From assembly GCF_002564005.1 (NCBI RefSeq), contig NZ_PDJG01000001.1:2046001-2110000 (forward strand): DNA of 64,000 bases, read 5' to 3'. Every line of letters begins with the position of its first letter. Within the stretch, counting starts at the first letter, position 1. Under the pieces are notes generated by a model. That model had not been told where the DNA came from. It saw only the letters and a list, made by a program, of their open reading frames with translations, and did not search any database. Positions 7,811 through 17,993 of the stretch are shown here, piece after piece. The position numbers and the translations under genes were made by a program. The DNA is from Sanguibacter antarcticus (lineage in GTDB: Bacteria > Actinomycetota > Actinomycetes > Actinomycetales > Cellulomonadaceae).

Positions 7811-10465
7811 TCAGGACGGGCGTTCGATGAGCCCGAGCTCGAACGCGCGCTCGACCGTCTCGACGCTCGAGTGGGTCCCGAGCTTGCGATAGATGCTTCG
7901 CAGGTGCGTCTTGACCGTGTTCGAGGACAGGTAGAGCGATCGCGCCACCCCGGCGAGGGACGAGCTGCGGGACAGGCTCTCGAGCACCTGCCGCTCTCGG
8001 TCGCTCAGCTGCGCGCTGATCGTCGGAGCAGGGAAGAACTCGGCCATCTCGAGCAGACCCGGCTGCTCGAGGATGTCACGGATCTTCGGGACCTCGACCT
8101 CCAGGTCGAGGAGCGCGCGGCGCGGGACCTTGAGGAACGCGCGCGTGATGCCCGTCGCCACCGAGATCGCCACGGCCTCGTCGAGTGCGACCGCGGCCTC
8201 GTACCGCCGACCTCGTGCTTGTTCAGCCGCGGCGAGGATGACGAGGAAGTCCAGCCGGTGCCGTGGCGCGTAGATCCGGGTTCGGAGCCACTCGAGAGCG
8301 ACCTCGCTCGCGCGGACGAACTCTCCGGAGAGATACTCGGTCCGTGCCCGCGCGAGCCCGGTGGTCTCGTATCTCTGGGTCACCGCGTTGATCGCGAGCC
8401 GCGCGCGCGAGATGTGCCCGAGCGCGAGGTGGAGGTCGACCGAGGCGGCGACGAGGAGGGCCTCTCCAAGGCCGGGGGCCCCTTCGCCGTCCGAGTGACC
8501 GCGCGCGGCCTCGATCTCCCCGAGGATCTGAAAGTGCGTTCCATCGACGAGCGCCACCTGTGCGCGGATCATCACAGCCAGCGCCCAGAGCTCGCCCACG
8601 TCCTGCGGGAGGTCGAACGACCGCGCGGCGTGGAAACCTGCGGGCTCGACCCGCTCGAGAGCGACGATCCCGCGGACCGCCTCCACGATCTGGTCCGACG
8701 GCGACGGGCGACCGGTCGGCAGACAGTCGCGCTCGGCGGCCGCGAGCCACTCCTCGGCGGGCTGGAGATAGCCGAGCATCGCGCACGCCAGGGCAGCCCC
8801 CACGGAGGCTTCTCGCACGATCTCCGGGTGACCGTGCGTCGTAGCGAGCTCGACAGCCTCTCTGAACGCGATGAGCGCACCCGGCAGGTCAGCTGCCAAG
8901 AGCCTGGTCATGGCCCACTCGTGGAGCACGGGGGCGAGTTCTTGACGGACCTCGTCGTGGAGCTCGTCTACCCGAACGAGGACCGCGTCGTGATCGCGGT
9001 CGGCGATCTCCTTGGCCGCGTAGAAGTTTCCAGTCATCCGCAGCAGCGCGATCTGCGCGAGGCTCTGCTCCATCGCGTCGACGATCCCCGGGAGCTCGAA
9101 GAGATCTCCGTCGTCCCGGGGAACCGGTGGTCCGACAGCAGCCGGGGCGAAGGTCGGGAGCGTACCGTCGCCTCCATCGACGGCAGCATCCTTTCGAACG
9201 ACCGGGAGCAGGTGATCCCGGGCGATCACCAGCCGCGCATGGCACTCGAGGAACTCTGTGGGTATGCGCTCGACAGCCTCAGCGACGTCCTCGGGGAACT
9301 CAGCGACAAGCTCGACCCACCGGCTGTCGATGAGTTGTGCGACCTCGGTCCACGACTCTGACCGCACGAGGTGGCCGAGGGCGATGTTGGTCCGCCTGTG
9401 TGCGACGCAGACCTCGGCCGCGCGCCGAGACGCGACAGCGAGCTGGCGTGGGTCGAGAGACGTAAGGAGCGCGGCACAGGCTCGACGGACGGCGGGTACG
9501 TAGTGGTAGACGGCCTTCTCCCCCGTCCCTGCGACGATCACGACGCCAGCGGCGACCAGGTGGGCAAGATGCTCGCCGACGTCATGGATACCCGAGCACC
9601 ACCGTGCGTCGTCCTCGCTGAACTCGTCGAGGATCGCAGTCCGCACGATGAACCTCTGGAGCTGCCAGTCGTCGAGCTCCTGCCAGACCGAGCGCAAGAA
9701 CGGGTCACCAGCACGCAGGTCGAGCGTGCCTAGGGTCCCGCGTGCTGGAGCAGCGCCCCCGTTGGAGAGGATCGCACGCACCAGCGCTGGCCACCCACCC
9801 GACTCGACGTGCAGGGCTCGTACCTCGTCAGGTGCGAGCTCGTGGCCGAGGCGACGCGCGATCTCGCTCGTCTCGCCCTCGGTGAGAAGAAGGTCGGCAG
9901 GTCGGATCACGACGGAGTCGATGGTGGCGGCTCCGACAGTCTCGATGCTGACGACACGGGCAAGACACACGATGACGCTCAAGGACTCGAACTTGCGCAC
10001 GAGGTCGACGAGCGCGGCCTCGACCCCAGCGTCTGCGACGTGGTGGAAGTCGTCGAGGACGAGGCAGAGGGGACGGTGCAGCTCACGGAGGACCGCCGCC
10101 AGCTGCGCACGCGCCTCGTTCTCGTCTGACGCCCGCTCGTCGGTCAGACCAGACCGAGCGAGCGCCTCGGCGATCGCGTCCCAGACGGTCGGGACGCTGC
10201 CCTCACCGAACAGTGCCATCCGACAGGAGACCCAGACCACGTCGGGTGTGCCGGAGAGAGACCTGGCCCAGTGGGCGACGAGGCTCGTCTTGCCGTACCC
10301 CCGCGGGCCACGGACGATGGTGAGAGGTTCCCGACGATCGAGAAAGCGGAGGAGCTCACTCTTCGCCACGAACACTGATGGTGAACGGGGAAGGAGGGCA
10401 GGAGTCACCACACCGTAGGAGACCGCCCCTGCAGCATGGTCGTGATCCGACTGAGAGTCTGCCAT
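7811..10465 (-). CDS. Large LuxR-type regulator with STAND ATPase module
   Basis: This 884-residue protein has the LAL/MalT layout. A Walker A motif, GPRGYGKTS (residues 53-61), and a Walker B motif, LCLVLDDFHHV, are followed by a long helical, TPR-like middle. The C-terminus is a LuxR/GerE helix-turn-helix (819-884, SDRERQVLESL...NTVKTHLRSIYRKLG). Such proteins usually sense a ligand through the ATPase/TPR part and activate transcription with ATP. The inducer and targets are unknown. It sits between map and infA, genes that are usually neighbours, so it is an insertion in the ribosomal cluster. Confidence 0.88.
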   Translation of the reverse strand: MADSQSDHDHAAGAVSYGVVTPALLPRSPSVFVAKSELLRFLDRREPLTIVRGPRGYGKTSLVAHWARSLSGTPDVVWVSCRMALFGEGSVPTVWDAIAEALARSGLTDERASDENEARAQLAAVLRELHRPLCLVLDDFHHVADAGVEAALVDLVRKFESLSVIVCLARVVSIETVGAATIDSVVIRPADLLLTEGETSEIARRLGHELAPDEVRALHVESGGWPALVRAILSNGGAAPARGTLGTLDLRAGDPFLRSVWQELDDWQLQRFIVRTAILDEFSEDDARWCSGIHDVGEHLAHLVAAGVVIVAGTGEKAVYHYVPAVRRACAALLTSLDPRQLAVASRRAAEVCVAHRRTNIALGHLVRSESWTEVAQLIDSRWVELVAEFPEDVAEAVERIPTEFLECHARLVIARDHLLPVVRKDAAVDGGDGTLPTFAPAAVGPPVPRDDGDLFELPGIVDAMEQSLAQIALLRMTGNFYAAKEIADRDHDAVLVRVDELHDEVRQELAPVLHEWAMTRLLAADLPGALIAFREAVELATTHGHPEIVREASVGAALACAMLGYLQPAEEWLAAAERDCLPTGRPSPSDQIVEAVRGIVALERVEPAGFHAARSFDLPQDVGELWALAVMIRAQVALVDGTHFQILGEIEAARGHSDGEGAPGLGEALLVAASVDLHLALGHISRARLAINAVTQRYETTGLARARTEYLSGEFVRASEVALEWLRTRIYAPRHRLDFLVILAAAEQARGRRYEAAVALDEAVAISVATGITRAFLKVPRRALLDLEVEVPKIRDILEQPGLLEMAEFFPAPTISAQLSDRERQVLESLSRSSSLAGVARSLYLSSNTVKTHLRSIYRKLGTHSSVETVERAFELGLIERPS

Positions 10466-10506
10466 CGCCCCAACTCATCCGTGCTCGATCAATCCCGAAG
10501 TCACGT

Positions 10507-10528
10507 ACCTGGGGTCGGGCCCCAAGGT
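10507..10528 (-). terminator. Hairpin between map and the LuxR gene
   Basis: ACCTGGGG (10507-10514) pairs with CCCCAAGGT (10520-10528) with one bulged A. It lies 67 bp past the map stop and about 40 nt before the LuxR start, so it could end the secY-adk-map transcript or attenuate the regulator. A TATATT minus-10-like element (minus strand, 10533-10538) lies just upstream. Confidence 0.4.
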
Positions 10529-10594
10529 GTGGAATATACGCTGGATTCGAAGTCCACAGTAGGGGCGAACGTGAGTAACCTCAAGAGAAATCGG

Positions 10595-11425
10595 TCAGAC
10601 GGGGTGAACTTGGACACCCAGGCGGGCCAGTCTCTCTGCACCGCCATCTTCAGCCGTGAGGACGCTGATCCCCTCCTCGAGGATCGCGACCGTGTGCTCC
10701 CAGTGTGCTGCGCGGGCGCCATCCGTCGTGACGACGGTCCAGTCGTCTTCGCACACGTGCGTCGTGTTCTCACCGCGGACGATCATCGGCTCGATGGCCA
10801 AGCACATGCCCGGACGTAGCCGCGGGCCTCGTTCGCGCACCCCGTAGTTCAGGACGTCGGGCGGTTGGTGCATCGCTGAGCCGATCCCGTGACCGACATA
10901 TTCCTCCACGATCCCGTAGGAGACACCGTCCGAGCGCTCGGCGTCCATCACGGAGGCTTCGACAGCGCGGCCTACGTCGCTCAGACGGCCTGACCGGGCA
11001 AGGGTCGCGATACCCGCCCACATCGCGTCTTCGGTCGCGACGGACAACGCGACATCGCGTTCGTCACCACCGTCGAGAACGATGGTGATCGCTGAGTCGG
11101 CATGCCATCCGTCGACGATCGCTCCGCAGTCCACCGACACGATGTCCCCGGCCTCGAGGCGCCGCTCCCCCGGTATGCCATGGATGATCTCGTCGTTCAC
11201 CGAGACGCACACCGTCGCTGGAAACCCTTGGTACCCGAGGAACGACGGCAGCGCCCCGGCGTCAGCTATGACACGAGCAGCGACAGAGTCGAGCATCGCG
11301 GTCGTCATCCCCGGCGCGGCGACGTCGCGTACCGCTGACAACGCGGAAGCGACGACGATGCCGGCCTGGCGCATGTGCGCGACCTGCTCTGCAGTCTTGT
11401 ACTCGATCCGCTCGCGACCGAACAT
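10595..11425 (-). CDS. map: Methionine aminopeptidase, type I
   Basis: The enzyme removes initiator methionine from nascent proteins. The 276-residue sequence has all five metal ligands: Asp99 (SVDCGA), Asp110 (WHADSA), His179 (VGHGIG), Glu212 (AIEPMI) and Glu243 (HWEHTVA). The N-terminus MFGRERIEYKTAEQVAHMRQAG is typical. It follows adk by 14 bp in the usual secY-adk-map order. Confidence 0.97.
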   Translation of the reverse strand: MFGRERIEYKTAEQVAHMRQAGIVVASALSAVRDVAAPGMTTAMLDSVAARVIADAGALPSFLGYQGFPATVCVSVNDEIIHGIPGERRLEAGDIVSVDCGAIVDGWHADSAITIVLDGGDERDVALSVATEDAMWAGIATLARSGRLSDVGRAVEASVMDAERSDGVSYGIVEEYVGHGIGSAMHQPPDVLNYGVRERGPRLRPGMCLAIEPMIVRGENTTHVCEDDWTVVTTDGARAAHWEHTVAILEEGISVLTAEDGGAERLARLGVQVHPV

Positions 11426-11439
11426 CGGACGTCCGAGCC

Positions 11440-12027
11440 CTAGTAAAGGATCGTGGCCAGCGCGAGCGACAGTCGCTCGCTGACCTCGTCGACGTCACCG
11501 ATGCCGTCGACCTGCACGAGTGCTCCGCGCTCGCCGTAGACCGCGGAGACCGGCGCGGTCTGCTCGGCGTAGACGTCCATCCGGCGCCTGATGACCGGCT
11601 CCGTGTCGTCCGCTCGGCCCTCGATCTCTGCACGCTTGAGCAGACGTCCGACGACGACGTCCACGTCTGCCACGATCTCGACCGCGCCGTCGAGCACCAG
11701 CCCGAGGTCGGCGAGGATCGCGTCGAGCTCAGCGACCTGAGCGACGTTCCTCGGGTAGCCGTCGAGGATGAACCCTGCGTCTGGCTCGTCAGCGACCTTC
11801 GTCGTGAGCGTGTCACGCACCATCGCGTTGGTGACCTCGTCAGGTACGAGCTCGCCTCGCGCGGTAATCGTCTGGACGAGCTTGCCCAGCTCCGTACCAC
11901 CGGTGATGTTGGCGCGGAAGATGTCACCGGTCGAGATGGTCTGGACCCCCAGGCGCTCGGCCAGCCGCGCGGCCTGAGTGCCCTTGCCTGCTCCAGGAGG
12001 ACCGAGGAAGACAAGCTTGGCGCTCAT
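11440..12027 (-). CDS. adk: Adenylate kinase
   Basis: Adk interconverts ATP+AMP and 2 ADP. The 195-residue protein has the P-loop GPPGAGKGTQ (residues 10-19), FILDGYPRNVAQ in the NMP-binding region, and a short LID typical of actinobacteria rather than the long zinc-type LID. Its ATG overlaps the secY stop as ATGA, indicating translational coupling. Confidence 0.97.
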   Translation of the reverse strand: MSAKLVFLGPPGAGKGTQAARLAERLGVQTISTGDIFRANITGGTELGKLVQTITARGELVPDEVTNAMVRDTLTTKVADEPDAGFILDGYPRNVAQVAELDAILADLGLVLDGAVEIVADVDVVVGRLLKRAEIEGRADDTEPVIRRRMDVYAEQTAPVSAVYGERGALVQVDGIGDVDEVSERLSLALATILY

Positions 12028-13313
12028 CGCAGGAACCCTTCGTAGTGCCGCTGCTGGAGCTGGGAGTCGATCTGCTTGACCGTCTCGAGCCCCACACCGA
12101 CGATGATGAGGATCGACGTGCCACCGAACGGGATGTTCGTGCCGACGTCGAGAAGCAAGAACGTGATCGTGGGGATGAGCGCCACCATCGCGAGGTAGAG
12201 CGAACCAGCCGTCGTGATCCGGGTGATGACGTAGTCCAGATACTCCGCGGTGGGCCGGCCTGCTCGGATACCCGGGACGAATCCTCCGTACTTCTTCATG
12301 TTGTCTGCAACCTCGTCCGGATCAAAGGTGATCGCGGTGTAGAAGAAGCAGAAGAACACGATGAGGACCACGTAGAGGGTGATGTGCAGGGGCGCCGACG
12401 AGGAGACGACGTTGCGCTGCACCCACTGGACCCACTCCGACTCTGGACTGGCGAACTGCGCGATGAGGCCCGGTACAGAGAGGAGGGAGGAGGCGAAGAT
12501 CACGGGGATGACGCCAGCCATGTTGATCTTGATCGGGATGTAGGTGCTGGATCCGCCGTACATCTTGCGGCCCACCATGCGCTTTGCGTACTGGACGGGG
12601 ATCCGGCGCTGGGACTGCTCGACGAAGACGACCAGTGCGATGACCAGGAGGCTCACGAGAACGACGATCGTGAACTTCTGCGGGCCGCCGTTGCCTCCGG
12701 CGATACCCCAGAGCGCCGGGGGGAAGCTTGCGGAGATCGAGGTGAAGATGAGGAGCGACATCCCGTTGCCGATGCCCCGCTCGCTGATGAGCTCACCGAG
12801 CCACATGATGACACCCGAGCCTGCGGTCATCGTGATGACCACCAAGAGCGATGCCATGAGGCTGTCGTCAGGGATGACGACGCAGTTCGGGAGAAGCTGT
12901 CCGGTCCGCGCCATCGTCACGTAGGTCGTGGCCTGGAGGATCGCTAGCGCGATCGTCAGGTAGCGCGTGTACTGGGTGAGCTTTGCAGTACCGGACTGAC
13001 CTTCCTTGTGCAGCGCCTCGAAACGAGGGATCACGACTCGCAAGAGCTGGACGATGATGCTCGCGGTGATGTAGGGCATGATCCCGAGAGCAAAGATCGA
13101 CAGCTGGAGCAGAGCGCCACCGCTGAAGAGGTTGACGATTCCGAGGATGTCGCTGGCACCACCGCTGGCGACGCACGCCTGGACGTTCTGGTAGTCGACA
13201 CCGGGCGACGGCACGAAGGAACCGACGCGAAAGAGCGCCATGATCGAGATCGTGAACAGCAGCTTGCGCCGCAGGTCAGGCGTACGAAACGCCCGAGCAA
13301 ATGCGCTGAGCAC
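12024..13313 (-). CDS. secY: Preprotein translocase subunit SecY
   Basis: SecY is the channel of the Sec translocon. The 429-residue protein has about ten membrane spans. It includes the first-span/plug region (ALFRVGSFVPSPGVD), the YFYAI-like block FFCFFYTAITFDPDEVADNMKK and the C-terminal QLQQRHYEGFLR. The open frame extends further upstream, but GTG at 13313 has AGGAGG 5 nt before it and gives the expected N-terminus. SecE is encoded at 46.3 kb. Confidence 0.97.
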   Translation of the reverse strand: MLSAFARAFRTPDLRRKLLFTISIMALFRVGSFVPSPGVDYQNVQACVASGGASDILGIVNLFSGGALLQLSIFALGIMPYITASIIVQLLRVVIPRFEALHKEGQSGTAKLTQYTRYLTIALAILQATTYVTMARTGQLLPNCVVIPDDSLMASLLVVITMTAGSGVIMWLGELISERGIGNGMSLLIFTSISASFPPALWGIAGGNGGPQKFTIVVLVSLLVIALVVFVEQSQRRIPVQYAKRMVGRKMYGGSSTYIPIKINMAGVIPVIFASSLLSVPGLIAQFASPESEWVQWVQRNVVSSSAPLHITLYVVLIVFFCFFYTAITFDPDEVADNMKKYGGFVPGIRAGRPTAEYLDYVITRITTAGSLYLAMVALIPTITFLLLDVGTNIPFGGTSILIIVGVGLETVKQIDSQLQQRHYEGFLR

Positions 13314-13473
13314 CGATTCCTCCTGGTCCGCCGAGGCGGCGTTGTCATCACCGGCAAGCCGGCGCCTGGGAGGCACCGGTTAGCCGGCGCCCAAAGTACC
13401 TTATCCGCTCCAGCGCGATCTGCGGGAATCGGTCCGGGTACCACGTGCCACTTCAACTGTCCGAAGACAGCCG

Positions 13474-13506
13474 TAGGGCCGGTAGCGCTGCGCGCGACCG
13501 GCCCTA
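13474..13506 (-). terminator. Terminator between rplO and secY
   Basis: TAGGGCCGGT (13474-13483) and ACCGGCCCTA (13497-13506) form a perfect 10-bp stem starting 9 nt after the rplO stop. It marks the end of the spc operon. The 160 bp from here to secY should hold a separate secY promoter, although I see no clear consensus. Confidence 0.75.
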
Positions 13507-13515
13507 CTCACTGCA

Positions 13516-14127
13516 TCAGGCTTCGGAGACAGAACCGCCTGCTGCGAGGATCTTGTCCTTCGCAGACGTCGAGAGCGCGTCGACCGCGATCTCGAGCTTG
13601 ACGGTGATCTCGCCGGTGCCGAGCACCTTGACGAGCTGTCCCTTGCGAACCGCACCCTTGGCGACGAGGTCGTCAACCGTGACCGACCCACCGTCGGGGT
13701 ACAGAGCGGAGAGCTTGTCCAGGTTGACGACCTGGTACTCCGTCCGGAACGGGTTCGTGAATCCACGAAGCTTCGGCAGACGCATGTGGAGCGGCATCTG
13801 CCCACCTTCGAAACGCTCAGGAATCTGGTACCGGGCCTTCTGACCCTTGGTACCACGTCCTGCCGTCTTACCCTTCGAGGCCTCACCGCGACCGACACGA
13901 GTCTTCGCGGTCTTGGCGCCAGGGGCCGGACGGAGGTGGTGAACCTTGAGAGTGCCACCCGCACCGAGCGGAGCGACAGCCTTGACCTTGGGCGTTGAAG
14001 CCTTCGTCGTGGCGGCCGCCGCAGGTGCAGCCTTCTTCGCTGCGGCCTTCTTGGCGGGTGCCTTCTTGGCGGGGGCGTCAGCCGTCACTGCGGCTGACTC
14101 CTTCTTGTTGTCTGACTTCTCAGCCAT
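13516..14127 (-). CDS. rplO: 50S ribosomal protein L15 with Lys/Ala-rich N-terminal extension
   Basis: The L15 core starts near residue 58 ([40 protein letters not shown]) and runs to the end. It is preceded by about 57 residues of Lys/Ala/Pro-rich repeats ([18 protein letters not shown]), resembling histone-H1-like tails. At 203 residues it is about 55 longer than E. coli L15. The ATG is followed by MAEKSDNKK, and rpmD ends 3 bp upstream. The extension may reach rRNA at the surface; that is inference. Confidence 0.96.
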   Translation of the reverse strand: MAEKSDNKKESAAVTADAPAKKAPAKKAAAKKAAPAAAATTKASTPKVKAVAPLGAGGTLKVHHLRPAPGAKTAKTRVGRGEASKGKTAGRGTKGQKARYQIPERFEGGQMPLHMRLPKLRGFTNPFRTEYQVVNLDKLSALYPDGGSVTVDDLVAKGAVRKGQLVKVLGTGEITVKLEIAVDALSTSAKDKILAAGGSVSEA

Positions 14128-14129
14128 GA

Positions 14130-14312
14130 TTACTCGACCTCCTCGACGGCGACGAGGTGTGCCACCGTGACGACCATCCCGCGGATCTCAGGGCGGTCTT
14201 CCTTCACGGCGGTGTCGCCGATCCGCTTGAGGCCGAGAGTGCGCAGGGTGTCGCGCTGATTCTGCTTGCCGCCGATGGCGGACTTGAGCTGGGTCACCTT
14301 GAGGCGGGCCAT
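14130..14312 (-). CDS. rpmD: 50S ribosomal protein L30
   Basis: The 60-residue protein begins [20 protein letters not shown] and continues [20 protein letters not shown]. This is the bacterial L30 pattern. The start is embedded in the rpsE stop: ATGATGG contains TGA, so either ATG at 14315 or 14312 works and the genes are translationally coupled. Confidence 0.97.
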   Translation of the reverse strand: MARLKVTQLKSAIGGKQNQRDTLRTLGLKRIGDTAVKEDRPEIRGMVVTVAHLVAVEEVE

Positions 14313-14974
14313 CATGCACCTACCCCTGCTGCAGTGGCCCGACCAGCAGCCTGCGCACGAAGGAGCGCGGCCGGAGCCACGTGCTCGAGCGGGAGTCCAC
14401 GACGTGCAGCGACCGCTTCCGGAAGCTCGAGGCCGCGGAGAGCCGCGACCGTCGCGTGGACGATGTTGATCGAGTTGGTCGACCCGAGCGACTTCGAGAG
14501 CACGTCGTGAATACCAGCGCACTCGAGAACTGCACGGACAGGGCCGCCGGCGATGACACCGGTACCCGGAGCTGCAGGGCGAAGGAACACGACCCCCGCA
14601 GCGGCCTCACCTGTGATGGGGTGAGGGATGGTGCCCTGGATGCGAGGAACCTTGAAGAAGTTCTTCTTGGCTTCCTCGACGCCCTTGGCGATGGCCGCGG
14701 GAACTTCCTTGGCCTTGCCGTAGCCGACGCCGACGGTGCCGTCGCCATCGCCCACCACGACGAGCGCGGTGAAGCTGAAGCGGCGGCCGCCCTTGACGAC
14801 CTTGGCGACGCGGTTGATGGTGACGACGCGCTCGACGAACGCGTTCTTCTCCGGGGCGTCACGGCGACCGTCGCCGCGTCCGCCGCCGCTGCGACGGTCG
14901 TTACGACGGTCGCCCTGCTCAGTGGTGGCGCCGCCCGTGGGGGCGCCGGTGGTGCTGCGCTGCCCTGCAGCCAT
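14312..14974 (-). CDS. rpsE: 30S ribosomal protein S5
   Basis: S5 contributes to decoding accuracy and mRNA unwinding. The canonical part runs from residue 43 ([26 protein letters not shown]) through [22 protein letters not shown] and [15 protein letters not shown]. The first about 42 residues form an Arg/Gly/Asp-rich low-complexity tail ([17 protein letters not shown]), and the end is Ala-rich. It has 220 residues against about 167 in E. coli. The ATG at 14974 follows rplR by 40 bp. Confidence 0.97.
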   Translation of the reverse strand: MAAGQRSTTGAPTGGATTEQGDRRNDRRSGGGRGDGRRDAPEKNAFVERVVTINRVAKVVKGGRRFSFTALVVVGDGDGTVGVGYGKAKEVPAAIAKGVEEAKKNFFKVPRIQGTIPHPITGEAAAGVVFLRPAAPGTGVIAGGPVRAVLECAGIHDVLSKSLGSTNSINIVHATVAALRGLELPEAVAARRGLPLEHVAPAALLRAQAAGRATAAGVGA

Positions 14975-15014
14975 CAGAGAGTCCTTTGCTTCGGAACGGA
15001 AGTGGTTCGCGTCA

Positions 15015-15386
15015 TCACAGGGACAGACCGCCTTCGCGGGCCCCGTCGGCGACTGCTGCCACTCGGCCGTGGTACTTGTTGCCGCCGCGGTCGAACACGA
15101 CAGCATCGATTCCGGCGGCCTTCGCGCGCTCGGCGACGAGCTCGCCGACCTTGCGCGCCTTGGCGCTCTTGTCGCCCTCCGCGCTGCGGAAGTCTGCTTC
15201 GAGCGTCGAAGCCGACGCGACGGTCTTGCCGACCGTGTCGTCAACCACCTGGGCGGTGATGTGGCGAGCGGAACGGGTAACCACGAGGCGCGGTCGCAGG
15301 GGCGTCCCCGAGACCTTCTTGCGGAGGCGGAAGTGGCGGCGCTTACGAGCAACGGCTTTGCCCTTGCCCATGATCTTGAGAGCCAT
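15015..15386 (-). CDS. rplR: 50S ribosomal protein L18
   Basis: L18 binds 5S rRNA in the central protuberance. The 123-residue protein shows [35 protein letters not shown] and the C-terminal [24 protein letters not shown]. Translation starts 2 bp after the rplF stop. An internal ATG at residue 6 is a possible alternative. Confidence 0.97.
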   Translation of the reverse strand: MALKIMGKGKAVARKRRHFRLRKKVSGTPLRPRLVVTRSARHITAQVVDDTVGKTVASASTLEADFRSAEGDKSAKARKVGELVAERAKAAGIDAVVFDRGGNKYHGRVAAVADGAREGGLSL

Positions 15387-15388
15387 GG

Positions 15389-15928
15389 TTACTTACCAGC
15401 CTTTCCGGCCTTGCGGCGGACAACCTCGCCGGCGTACCGCACTCCCTTGCCCTTGTAAGGCTCCGGCTTGCGGATCTTTCGGATGTTCGCGGCGACCTCG
15501 CCCACCTGCTGCTTGCTGATGCCGCTGACCGAGAACTTGGTCGGGCCTTCGACAGCGAACGTGATGCCCTCAGGCGGTGCGATGACCACCGGGTGGCTGA
15601 AGCCGAGCGCGAACTCCAGGTCGGAGCCCTTCGCCGCGACGCGGTACCCAGTACCGACGATCTCGAGCTTCTTCTCGTAGCCCTCGGTCACACCAGTGAT
15701 GATGTTCGCGAGGAGCGTGCGGGTGAGGCCGTGCAGGGAACGCGAGGCGCGCTCGTCGTTGGGGCGGGCGACAACGATCGCGCCGGCCTCGTTGACTGCA
15801 ACCTCGATGGGGGCGGGGACGACGTGCTCCAGGGACCCCTTCGGGCCCTTGATCGTCACGAGCGCACCGCTGATGGTGACGTCCACTCCGGATGGAACCG
15901 GGACGGGGACTTTGCCGATACGGGACAT
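15389..15928 (-). CDS. rplF: 50S ribosomal protein L6
   Basis: L6 lies near the GTPase-associated centre. The 179-residue protein is full length, beginning [19 protein letters not shown], with the second-domain signature [24 protein letters not shown] at its C-terminus. It follows rpsH by 24 bp in standard spc order. Confidence 0.98.
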   Translation of the reverse strand: MSRIGKVPVPVPSGVDVTISGALVTIKGPKGSLEHVVPAPIEVAVNEAGAIVVARPNDERASRSLHGLTRTLLANIITGVTEGYEKKLEIVGTGYRVAAKGSDLEFALGFSHPVVIAPPEGITFAVEGPTKFSVSGISKQQVGEVAANIRKIRKPEPYKGKGVRYAGEVVRRKAGKAGK

Positions 15929-15952
15929 GGCTCTCTCCTCTCCGTCTTCCGA

Positions 15953-16351
15953 TTACCAGACGTAGGCGAGGACTTCCCCACCCACGCCCTTCTTTGCGGC
16001 CTGCTTGTCGGTCAGGAGGCCTGAAGACGTGGACAGGATCGCCACGCCGAGGCCGCCGAGAACCTTCGGCAGTTTGGTGGACTTTGCGTATACACGCAGT
16101 CCAGGCTTCGAGATACGGCGGATCCCGACGAGCGAACGCTCGCGCTCGGGTCCGAACTTCAGGTCGATGGTGAGGTACTTGCCTACAGGCGCGTCCTCGA
16201 CCTTCCAACCTGCGATGTATCCCTCAGCCTGCAAGATCTCAGCAATGTGCGACTTCAGCTTCGAGAACGGCATGGTGACCGTGTCGTGGTAAGCCGAGTT
16301 CGCGTTTCGCAGACGAGTCAGCATGTCTGCGATCGGGTCGGTCATTGTCAT
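15953..16351 (-). CDS. rpsH: 30S ribosomal protein S8
   Basis: S8 nucleates the 30S central domain and in many bacteria represses the spc operon. The 132-residue protein begins [20 protein letters not shown] and ends with [26 protein letters not shown]. The frame is open for 13 more codons upstream, but this ATG at 16351 gives the family N-terminus. Confidence 0.98.
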   Translation of the reverse strand: MTMTDPIADMLTRLRNANSAYHDTVTMPFSKLKSHIAEILQAEGYIAGWKVEDAPVGKYLTIDLKFGPERERSLVGIRRISKPGLRVYAKSTKLPKVLGGLGVAILSTSSGLLTDKQAAKKGVGGEVLAYVW

Positions 16352-16426
16352 TGGGCTTCTGCCCTTCCTCGCCGGGGTATCCAGTCGCATCGTCGAGCGA
16401 TGCGGTCCGGACCTACGACGTAGTTG

Positions 16427-16612
16427 TTACCAGCTGCTCTTGGTGACGCCGGGAAGTTCGCCGCGGTGCGCCATCTCGCGCACGCAGATGCGGCAAAGTC
16501 CGAACTTGCGGTAGACAGAGTGCGGACGTCCGCACTTCTGGCACCGTGTGTAGGCGCGTACCGCGAACTTGGGCTTTGCGGCCGCCTTGTTGACCAGGGC
16601 CTTCTTCGCCAT
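16427..16612 (-). CDS. rpsN: 30S ribosomal protein S14, zinc (type Z) form
   Basis: The 61-residue protein has two CxxC pairs (CQKCGRP and CRICVRE) that bind zinc, and the C-terminal [10 protein letters not shown]. This is the short type-Z S14; longer zinc-free paralogues often exist elsewhere in actinobacterial genomes. It starts 1 bp after the rplE stop. Confidence 0.98.
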   Translation of the reverse strand: MAKKALVNKAAAKPKFAVRAYTRCQKCGRPHSVYRKFGLCRICVREMAHRGELPGVTKSSW

Positions 16613-16613
16613 G

Positions 16614-17183
16614 TCAGTTCTCCTTGAAGGGGAAGCCGAGACGCTTCAGAAGTGAGCGGCCCTCAGCATCCGTGGTAGCGGTGGTCACGACGGTGATGTC
16701 CATACCACGAACCCGGTCGATCTTGTCGGGGTCGATCTCGTGGAACATCGCCTGCTCGGTCAGACCGAACGTGTAGTTCCCGTGACCATCGAACTGCTTC
16801 GGTGAGAGACCACGGAAGTCGCGGATACGCGGGAGCGCGATCGACAGGAGCCTGTCAGCGAACTCCCACATCCGATCGCCGCGCAGCGTCACGTGGGCGC
16901 CGATCGGCATCCCCTCGCGGAGCTTGAACTGGGCGATCGACTTGCGAGCCTTCGTGACCTGCGGCTTCTGGCCGGTGATCGCGGTGAGGTCGCGGATAGC
17001 GCCCTCGATCAGCTTCGAGTCCTTGGCAGCATCGCCGACACCCATGTTCACGACGATCTTCGTCAGACCAGCAACCTGGTTGACGTTCTCGTGCCCGAAC
17101 TCCTCACGCAGGCCGGGGAGGATCTCCGCGGCGTAGCGGGCCTTGAGGCGAGGCTGTGCCTGTGCGTACGTCTCAGTGCTCAT
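16614..17183 (-). CDS. rplE: 50S ribosomal protein L5
   Basis: L5 binds 5S rRNA. The 189-residue protein has [41 protein letters not shown] and the [21 protein letters not shown] block. Its ATG overlaps the rplX stop by one base (TGATG). Confidence 0.98.
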   Translation of the reverse strand: MSTETYAQAQPRLKARYAAEILPGLREEFGHENVNQVAGLTKIVVNMGVGDAAKDSKLIEGAIRDLTAITGQKPQVTKARKSIAQFKLREGMPIGAHVTLRGDRMWEFADRLLSIALPRIRDFRGLSPKQFDGHGNYTFGLTEQAMFHEIDPDKIDRVRGMDITVVTTATTDAEGRSLLKRLGFPFKEN

Positions 17184-17533
17184 CAGATGTCCTTCTCGGT
17201 GTCGCCGTGACCTCGGGTCACGCGAACACGAACCGTGCGCATACGACCGTCACGCTCGACCTGCTCGCTCCGGACGCCGACGCGCTTGCCACGCTTGGCC
17301 TCCGCGTCGTAGTACTGGACGTTGCTGACGTGGATCGGGGCCTCAACGGTCTCGATGCCACCGGTTGTCGTCCCACGCTGGGTCTGGCCGACCTTCACGT
17401 GCTTCTTCACCCGCTGCACGCCCTCGACGATCACACGGTCAGAGTCCGTGAGAACCTCGAGCACTCGGCCTGTCTTGCCCTTGTCGCGACCGGCGATGAC
17501 AACCACCGTGTCGCCCTTCTTGATCTTCGCCAT
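17183..17533 (-). CDS. rplX: 50S ribosomal protein L24
   Basis: L24 is an early assembly protein with a KOW domain ([25 protein letters not shown]) at residues 3-27. The protein is 116 residues with a basic tail. It lies 3 bp downstream of rplN. Confidence 0.98.
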   Translation of the reverse strand: MAKIKKGDTVVVIAGRDKGKTGRVLEVLTDSDRVIVEGVQRVKKHVKVGQTQRGTTTGGIETVEAPIHVSNVQYYDAEAKRGKRVGVRSEQVERDGRMRTVRVRVTRGHGDTEKDI

Positions 17534-17536
17534 GAT

Positions 17537-17905
17537 TCAGAGCACCTCCATCGCCAGCGAGATGATCTTCATGAACTTCTTGTCGCGCAGCTCGCGGCCC
17601 ACCGGGCCGAAGATGCGGGTTCCACGAGGTTCGCCGTCAGCCTTGAGGATCACGGCAGCGTTCTCGTCGAACTTGATGTAAGAGCCGTCTGGACGACGGC
17701 GCTCCTTGGTGGTCCGGACGATGACGGCCTTGACCACGTCGCCCTTCTTGACGTTGCCGCCGGGAATCGCATCCTTAACGGTTGCGACAATGACGTCGCC
17801 GATTCCGGCGTAGCGACGGCCCGACCCACCGAGAACGCGGATGCAAAGAATCTCTTTGGCACCCGTGTTGTCGGCGACCCGAAGTCGCGACTCCTGCTGG
17901 ATCAT
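17537..17905 (-). CDS. rplN: 50S ribosomal protein L14
   Basis: L14 sits at the 30S interface. The 122-residue sequence is canonical: [20 protein letters not shown], the [21 protein letters not shown] block and the final [13 protein letters not shown]. It is the first gene of the spc operon and is set off from rpsQ by a hairpin and a TTGACA element. Confidence 0.98.
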   Translation of the reverse strand: MIQQESRLRVADNTGAKEILCIRVLGGSGRRYAGIGDVIVATVKDAIPGGNVKKGDVVKAVIVRTTKERRRPDGSYIKFDENAAVILKADGEPRGTRIFGPVGRELRDKKFMKIISLAMEVL

Positions 17906-17966
17906 GTAATGAACTCCTGTCGTCGAGCTGGTTCTCGCACGCGGCGAGCCTTGCCGAACGGATAAC

Positions 17967-17972
17967 TGTCAA
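17967..17972 (-). promoter_or_regulatory. TTGACA element upstream of rplN
   Basis: A perfect TTGACA lies on the minus strand 62 nt before the rplN start, just after the S10 terminator hairpin. The matching minus-10 is poor: AAGGCT sits at 14 bp. It may be the spc promoter. Confidence 0.3.
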
Positions 17973-17993
17973 GCACTGCAGTAGATCAAGGCG

